In this document: piece after piece, positions 6,859-10,455 of the stretch
How the letters are laid out: every line of letters begins with the position of its first letter
How positions within the stretch are numbered: the stretch's first letter is position 1
From: Nanoarchaeota archaeon
Lineage (GTDB): Archaea; EX4484-52; LFW-46
DNA length: 10,455 nucleotides
Assembly: GCA_018897155.1 (NCBI GenBank)
Contig: JAHILE010000005.1
Span: 1 to 10,455, forward strand
Direction of reading: 5' to 3'
Made by a program: the position numbers and the translations under genes
The notes under the pieces: model-generated
Told to the model about the DNA's origin: nothing
What the model saw: only the letters and a program-made list of their open reading frames with translations
The model's database searches: none

Positions 6859-6966
6859 TTAAACAACCGCCACCCTCACAGCCCAAACGCGCATCCTTCT
6901 TCTCAGTAATATTATATCCGGCAGAGATATAAGCATATTCCGGCGTTCAAAAGCTCTTTCGTTTCT
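6859..6966 (-). pseudogene. Decayed C-terminal tail C
   Basis: A minus-strand open stretch ending at TAA 6859-6861, reading ...MLISLPDIILL... then a basic, probably frameshifted end. Bases 6862-6930 match tail D (8305-8375) at roughly 80% by eye, with a one-base length difference that changes the frame. No start codon or promoter of its own is evident. It lies directly upstream of the ATPase 3 promoter and is part of the divergent region between ATPases 3 and 4. Confidence 0.45.
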
Positions 6967-6967
6967 G

Positions 6968-7034
6968 CATTTTGTAAAAGTATTTGACAAAATGTATAGC
7001 ATTTTGTAAACTATTTAGCCGAAATGCTTATATA
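6968..7034 (+). promoter_or_regulatory. Promoter and repeated half-sites of ATPase 4
   Basis: The TATA box TTATATA lies at 7028-7034, centred about 25 bases before ATG 7056, implying a leaderless mRNA. Upstream are three copies of the half-site CATTTTGT in alternating orientation: 6968-6975 (+), 6987-6994 (inverted) and 7000-7007 (+). The last two form a palindrome with 8-base arms and a 5-base spacer, centred about 60 bases before the start. Unlike the other ATPase genes, the sites sit upstream of the TATA box, so activation is as possible as repression. Confidence 0.6.
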
Positions 7035-7055
7035 GTTCTTCCGCCAATATTTATT

Positions 7056-8273
7056 ATGGTTTCATCAGTCCAGATAGAGAAGATAATCGAGTTGCACAAC
7101 CTTGCAAAGGAAAGCGCGGCAAAGTTTGACAAAAAGAGGTTCGTCTACGAGGACGTAAAAAAAATGCTTGAAAACAAGCTTTTCATAGGAATTGCCGGGC
7201 TTCGGGGTGTAGGAAAAACAGTGCTTCTAAGACAGTTAGCAATAGAGCTTAAAGATTCTGTTTATACGAGCGCGGATGCGATTGATCCTGCTGTAAATCT
7301 TTTTGAGCTTGCAAAGGAGCTAAACAGAAATTATAAGACAAAATACCTGTTGATAGATGAAATCCATAATCATGCAAACTGGCAGATGGAAATCAAGAAA
7401 ATATATGATTTTTTGGACATAAAGATTATATTTACGTCATCTGCTTCAATCGATATAATCCGAAGCAAATACGACCTCTCAAGAAGGGTTGCAATCATAA
7501 ACATGCCTCCGTTCTCTTTCCGGGAATCTCTTTTTTTCAGGAAAAGTGTGCTTATTGAAAAAATGAGCCTGGAGGATATTTTAAAAAACTACAAAGAGCT
7601 TTACCGAAAAATCTATGCGTTTGAGCCGGAATTCCATGAGTTTTGCGTCCGGGGCGCCCTTCCGTCGGCCATTGAATCGCCTTTCCCGCAAACCATACGC
7701 AATATAGTCGAGAAAATACTGAACCACGACCTTTTGATATATGGGAAATTAAACAGAGAGGACATAATAAATATAGGTAATATACTAAGATTCATAAGCC
7801 GGTCGCCCGTTGATGTGTGCAGCTATTCCCTAATAGCCCGCAATGCCGGAATAACAAAGTACAAGACTCAGGAATACATACACATATTAGAGCAGGCGTT
7901 TCTCCTGAAAATATTGATGCCATATGGATCAAATGTAATGAAAGAACCAAAAATTCTATATAGCCTTCCTTTCAGGGCGTACTTTTCAGATGGTGTAGAG
8001 GACGAAAAAATCGCCGGAGCCATCAGGGAGGAATTTTTTATTCACCACATAAGCAATATCGATGCAAATGTAAATTATCTGAAGAGTCTGCGTGGTGAGA
8101 AATTGCCGGATTATATCGTTTTTTACAAAAACAAGAAATTTGTGTTTGAAATAGGCGGGGCGGGGAAGACAAGAGTGCAGTTAAAAGGAATTTCAAATAA
8201 CCGATTTGTTCTTTCACAACCCGGTAATGTAGATAAAGGAATACCATTAATATTTTTTGGATTTCTGTGGTAA
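7056..8273 (+). CDS. ATPase of the AAA_14/DUF4143 type (ATPase 4)
   Basis: A 405-aa P-loop ATPase from a different family than the three on the minus strand. Walker A is GLRGVGKT (48-55), Walker B YLLIDEIHN (97-105), sensor-like FTSSAS (126-131), then SRR (142-144) and MPPFSFRESLFF (150-161), the 'l.plsFrEfl' signature of AAA_14 proteins. A helical and winged-helix-like region (about 235-285) precedes the C-terminal DUF4143-like, PD-(D/E)xK-related domain: PDYIVF (351-356) and FEIGGAGKTR (364-373). Glycine sits where the catalytic lysine of E-x-K would be, so nuclease activity is doubtful. ATG 7056 is chosen from the TATA spacing; the frame is open to 6984. It is divergent from ATPase 3 and convergent with the peptidase operon. 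Confidence 0.88.
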   Translation: MVSSVQIEKIIELHNLAKESAAKFDKKRFVYEDVKKMLENKLFIGIAGLRGVGKTVLLRQLAIELKDSVYTSADAIDPAVNLFELAKELNRNYKTKYLLIDEIHNHANWQMEIKKIYDFLDIKIIFTSSASIDIIRSKYDLSRRVAIINMPPFSFRESLFFRKSVLIEKMSLEDILKNYKELYRKIYAFEPEFHEFCVRGALPSAIESPFPQTIRNIVEKILNHDLLIYGKLNREDIINIGNILRFISRSPVDVCSYSLIARNAGITKYKTQEYIHILEQAFLLKILMPYGSNVMKEPKILYSLPFRAYFSDGVEDEKIAGAIREEFFIHHISNIDANVNYLKSLRGEKLPDYIVFYKNKKFVFEIGGAGKTRVQLKGISNNRFVLSQPGNVDKGIPLIFFGFLW

Positions 8274-8296
8274 ACCGTTGGCTCGTACGATAAGCA

Positions 8297-8384
8297 CTAA
8301 CTCACAGCCGCCGCCCTCACAGCCCAAAAGCGCAGCCGCCTTCGCAGTAATTATTGCATCTGACAGAGATATAAAGCAGAACTG
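8297..8384 (-). pseudogene. Decayed C-terminal tail D
   Basis: A minus-strand stretch just after the stop of the peptidase gene (one frame over) reads FCFISLSDAIITAKAAALLG and then, after a one-base shift, ...VRAAAVS-TAG at 8297-8299. It is homologous to tail C at base level and ends like tail B (GTGAGT...GCTTA). An extra TTA near the end gives an early stop. No start codon is visible. It fills most of the 112-base gap between ATPase 4 and the peptidase gene. Confidence 0.45.
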
Positions 8385-8385
8385 C

Positions 8386-9036
8386 CTAGTCTATGCACAC
8401 GTTCTTGTCGCCTTCAATCTTCTGGCAGAACCTATCCCATATAAGCCACGAAACTATTGCCTCGCTTCCGGGAAGCGCTGCACTGCTTCCGAAATGTTCA
8501 ATCCATTTCCGGAAAAATGCCTGCGATTTTTCGTATGCTTCTCCTGATGTTCTTCCGTTTAATAGCGACAAAACTATCTGGTTTGAAGAATCTAGAAACG
8601 GCAAAGCAAGCTCATCATCAAGTTCTCTACCTGCCGAACAGTTCTTATCGGATGCAAATATGAAAACATCATTATATCCGATAAAGCATTTCGCACAGGC
8701 ACTAACAGCCTTTGGCCCGAGAACTTTTGCAGAACTGCACGAAACAGAATAAACCGCCTTTGATTTCAGCAAATGCTCGTTCTCTCCGCTTTTTATCAGC
8801 GCTTCATTCTTATGCCCGAAAATTGTATCATCGCTTCCATGGCCGTTAAATACTGCAAGAGGAGAATTCTGCTTCATAAGGTATTTCTCAACATCGCCTC
8901 TTGATGCCTTTTGGCCTTTAAAATCAGAATATGATATTCTGCGTTTTTTCGCAGCATTAATCAGATGCTCGCTCCATTTCGAAAGATACGCTGTGGTAGT
9001 GTCATGATTAGGCCGCGTTATCAGCATTTTGCTCAT
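8386..9036 (-). CDS. Small caspase-like (CHAT/C25-type) cysteine peptidase
   Basis: A 216-aa protein with the hallmark dyad of caspase-fold peptidases: a hydrophobic strand ending in histidine, AVFNGHGS (H66), and a second strand ending in cysteine, YSVSCSSAKVLG (C100), followed by AKCFIGYND (115-123) and a C-terminal helical part with GEAY (165-168). CHAT and C25 peptidases cleave protein partners and often act as effectors activated by an associated sensor. No sensor repeats, signal peptide or membrane segment are present, so the protein is minimal and probably cytoplasmic. ATG 9036 has AGAGGG five bases upstream; ATG 9027 (MLITRPNHD) is an alternative. It overlaps the upstream small gene by 29 bases, which suggests tight coupling. 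Substrate unknown. Confidence 0.75.
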   Translation of the reverse strand: MSKMLITRPNHDTTTAYLSKWSEHLINAAKKRRISYSDFKGQKASRGDVEKYLMKQNSPLAVFNGHGSDDTIFGHKNEALIKSGENEHLLKSKAVYSVSCSSAKVLGPKAVSACAKCFIGYNDVFIFASDKNCSAGRELDDELALPFLDSSNQIVLSLLNGRTSGEAYEKSQAFFRKWIEHFGSSAALPGSEAIVSWLIWDRFCQKIEGDKNVCID

Positions 9037-9235
9037 GTAACCCTCTCTTCATAGACCTTAAGTAAAATAATTGTATATCGATTACCTTCCTTCCGACCTC
9101 ATTATTCAGTTTTACATTCTCAATAAGCTCATATTTGTCAAACGTACCATACGCGCCTATTGATATTTTCATATTCTCCGGCATTGAAGAAAGTCTCGCA
9201 ATCACCAGCTTTTTAATTTCGTTTTCATCCGCCAT
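9008..9235 (-). CDS. 75-aa protein of unknown function, partner of the peptidase
   Basis: I do not recognise the family. The 75-residue acidic-then-basic protein begins MADENEIKKLVIARLSSMPE and continues with KISIGAYGTFDKYELIENV, then a helix with alternating charges (NEVGRKVIDIQLFYLRSMKRG, about 44-64). The pattern suggests a small helical domain with no membrane segment or metal site. A strong GGTGG ribosome-binding site lies six bases before ATG 9235 and directly after the stop of the gene upstream. Its 3' end overlaps the peptidase start by 29 bases. The operon position makes it a candidate partner, substrate or inhibitor of the peptidase; that is inference only. Confidence 0.75.
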   Translation of the reverse strand: MADENEIKKLVIARLSSMPENMKISIGAYGTFDKYELIENVKLNNEVGRKVIDIQLFYLRSMKRGLHEQNADNAA

Positions 9236-9248
9236 AATAAACCACCAT

Positions 9249-9407
9249 TCAAACTATTTCAAGTTCGACAAGTTTCTGCAATATTTTTTTGCCTAAGGGA
9301 GTATTGTTTTTTATTTCAATGTATGCAACGTTCCAGGTTATTGGTTGGTCGTCTACAACTAAGATGATTTCTTTCCGGAGGTTTATCGGAATATTGGAAA
9401 AGACTAA
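9249..9407 (-). pseudogene. C-terminal part of a conserved gene cut by the IS5 element
   Basis: About 52 residues of native sequence remain, from LVFSNIPINLRKEI through VDDQPITWNVAYIEIKNNT to ...LVELEIV-TGA. The open frame starts at ATG 9446, but its first 13 codons (9446-9408) belong exactly to the left end of the IS5-family element, so the original N-terminus has been replaced. The rest of the gene presumably lies to the right of the element, outside the window. The product is not recognised; the sheet-like pattern 'ITWNVAYIEIKNNTPLGKKIL' looks like a compact globular domain. It is the first visible gene of the peptidase operon, so the insertion may cut the operon from its promoter. Confidence 0.6.
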
Positions 9408-9444
9408 ACCTCTTGCGCAATTAACCACATAAACTCCAAAAACC

Positions 9445-9468
9445 ATGTTATCTCAGGGGAGATAACAT
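9445..9468 (+). promoter_or_regulatory. Hairpin over the IS5 transposase ribosome-binding site and start
   Basis: ATGTTATCTC (9445-9454), loop AGGG, GAGATAACAT (9459-9468): a perfect 10-base stem. It holds the GGGGAG ribosome-binding site (9456-9461) and the first two bases of the ATG (9467). A transcript entering from outside the element would fold it and hide the start, a known way of limiting transposase expression in other IS elements. It could also be a protein-binding site. Confidence 0.7.
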
Positions 9469-10399
9469 GATAACCTATGAAAAACTGTATAAAAAAACGA
9501 ATTCTTTCAGGTCATTTACAGGCATTACTGCGCCTGAATTCGATAAGCTGTTTGCATTTGTCGAAAAGGAATATCCGAAAGCAGAGGCTGAAAGGCTTGG
9601 CAGGCGAAAAAGGATAAATGCTATTGGCCAAGGCAGGAAATTCAGCCTTGAGCTTATAGACCGGCTGCTTATGCTCCTGATGTATTATCGCCTATACTGC
9701 TCCTTCACATTCATGGGATTTCTTTTCAACCTTGACCAAAGCAGTGTCTGGAGAGATATAAAATACATCGAGCCATTGGTTGAAAGGTGCATTCCCTTGC
9801 CAAAGAAGCTATACGAAAAAGCAAAAAAGATAACTACAATGGAAGATTTCCAGAAATATTATCCCGAGCTGAAAGCATTTCTTGACGCAACAGAGCAGCA
9901 AATCCCAAGGCCGAAGAACAAGCGAAGGAGAAAAAGCCATTATTCGGGCAAGAAAAAGAAGCATACTGCGAAGACGCAGCTCATGGTAAACCAGAACGGA
10001 TTGATACTGCACAAAACAGGTTATGAACGGGGAAGAAAACACGATTATGATATTTTCAAAAAGAAGCATCCAAAGATCCCAAAAAATGTTGAGCTCACAA
10101 CGGATTTGGGATATCTCGGCATTGAAAAGGACTTTCCAAAAATAAAGTCAAGAATTCCGAGAAAGAAGCCCAAAGGAAAACCAAGAGCAAAGGAAGATAA
10201 AAAATTCAACAAAAAGCTAAGCCGTGAGCGTATCGTAGTTGAACATGTGATAGGAAAGACAAAGAAGTTCGGGATTATGGGCGGCATATTCCGGAATAGA
10301 TTGAGCAGGTACGATGATGCGAGTTCTATTGTTTATGGATTGGTGAATTTCAGGGCAATGATGAACCAAGGGTTTGACTTGAACGAGTTTGTCGGTTAA
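9467..10399 (+). CDS. IS5-family DDE transposase
   Basis: A 310-aa transposase with an N-terminal helix-turn-helix-like region (SLELIDRLLMLLMYYRLYCSFTFMGFLFNLDQSSVWRDI region, about 64-104) and a DDE_Tnp_4-type catalytic core: LDATEQQIPRP (D139 region), TTDLGYLGIEKD (about 214-225) and RIVVEHVIGKTKKFGI (E near 259). The linker between is very basic (NKRRRKSHYSGKKKKH). Length is normal for IS5-group enzymes and all three acidic residues are present. ATG 9467 follows a GGGGAG site within a hairpin. It reads toward the right end of the element and ends 53 bases before it. Confidence 0.92.
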   Translation: MITYEKLYKKTNSFRSFTGITAPEFDKLFAFVEKEYPKAEAERLGRRKRINAIGQGRKFSLELIDRLLMLLMYYRLYCSFTFMGFLFNLDQSSVWRDIKYIEPLVERCIPLPKKLYEKAKKITTMEDFQKYYPELKAFLDATEQQIPRPKNKRRRKSHYSGKKKKHTAKTQLMVNQNGLILHKTGYERGRKHDYDIFKKKHPKIPKNVELTTDLGYLGIEKDFPKIKSRIPRKKPKGKPRAKEDKKFNKKLSRERIVVEHVIGKTKKFGIMGGIFRNRLSRYDDASSIVYGLVNFRAMMNQGFDLNEFVG

Positions 10400-10416
10400 C
10401 ATCAGGAATTAAAAGA

Positions 10417-10438
10417 TATAAGGGCTGACGCCCTTATA
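10417..10438. terminator. Hairpin near the right end of the IS5 element
   Basis: TATAAGGGC (10417-10425), loop TGAC, GCCCTTATA (10430-10438): a perfect 9-base stem starting 17 bases after the transposase stop codon and ending 14 bases before the element's end. It could end transposase transcription or block transcripts entering from the right. There is no following T-run, so terminator activity is uncertain; a transposase-binding role is an alternative. Confidence 0.5.
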
Positions 10439-10455
10439 ATTATGCAAGAGGTCTA

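Larger units (their letters stand above)
9404..10455 (+). mobile_element. IS5-family insertion sequence with target duplication
   Basis: The element spans 9408-10452 (1045 bases). Ends are inverted repeats: ACCTCTTGCGCAATTA from 9408 and ACCTCTTGCATAATTA read inward from 10452. The flanks are CTAA at 9404-9407 and CTA at 10453-10455, with the fourth base outside the window, which fits the YTAR target of the IS5 group. One transposase gene fills the element. The tight ends and intact gene suggest a fairly recent insertion. It truncates the gene at 9249-9407. Confidence 0.85.

Noticed and set aside
6984-7055. Longer N-terminus for ATPase 4 starting at 6984
   Set aside because: It would start upstream of the TATA box and within the repeated half-sites; ATG 7056 has the right TATA distance.
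8297-8378. Tails A-D as a family of small structured RNAs
   Set aside because: C and D have a TATA-like TTATATC on the minus strand, but A and B do not share the spacing, and no common stem or C/D-box pattern could be drawn. Similarity to coding tail B is the simpler explanation.
8257-8547. Plus-strand frame reading a proline-rich QPPPSQPKSAAAF stretch
   Set aside because: It is the antisense of tail D and of the peptidase 3' end; no promoter or ribosome-binding site, and the same bases read as a hydrophobic tail on the minus strand in several copies.
1-10455. CRISPR array or tRNA gene
   Set aside because: No regularly spaced direct repeats and no cloverleaf-like segment were found on reading both strands.

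Overview
The window looks archaeal. Promoters carry TTTATATA-type boxes, and two genes (1520 and 5206, minus strand) have the box centred about 26 bases before the ATG, as expected for leaderless archaeal mRNAs. Four genes encode ATPases of the archaeal PF01637/DUF234 and AAA_14/DUF4143 kinds. The sequence is AT-rich. No rRNA, tRNA or CRISPR array was seen, and I cannot name the lineage.

Layout. On the minus strand, from right to left: (i) 9446-8386, a small operon with an N-terminally broken conserved gene, a 75-aa unknown protein and a small caspase-like (CHAT/C25-type) cysteine peptidase; (ii) a decayed ORF tail (D); (iii) a plus-strand ATPase at 7056-8273; (iv) a second tail (C); (v) ATPase 3 (6799-5369), then tail B; (vi) ATPase 2 (5206-3773), then a membrane-associated ORF fragment split by an IS66-family element (2267-3718) whose distal half ends in tail A; (vii) a winged-helix fragment and the broken 5' end of a flippase-like gene (2092-1585); (viii) ATPase 1 (1520-138), whose stop overlaps the start of a second, apparently intact flippase-like gene running off the left edge. 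An IS5-family element (9408-10452) closes the right side.

Interpretation. The region resembles a cell-surface glycan locus (flippase fragments, possible glycosyltransferase tails) that has been colonised by ATPase genes and insertion sequences. Each ATPase gene has its own promoter with its own palindromic sequence, different from the others. The three DUF234 ATPases each end in a stop codon that overlaps an ATG. Related tails recur beside them, so the ATPase genes look like independently regulated cassettes that inserted or amplified next to a common kind of 3' end. The ATPase cassettes with private operators, and the caspase-like peptidase operon, are the parts most worth a second look.
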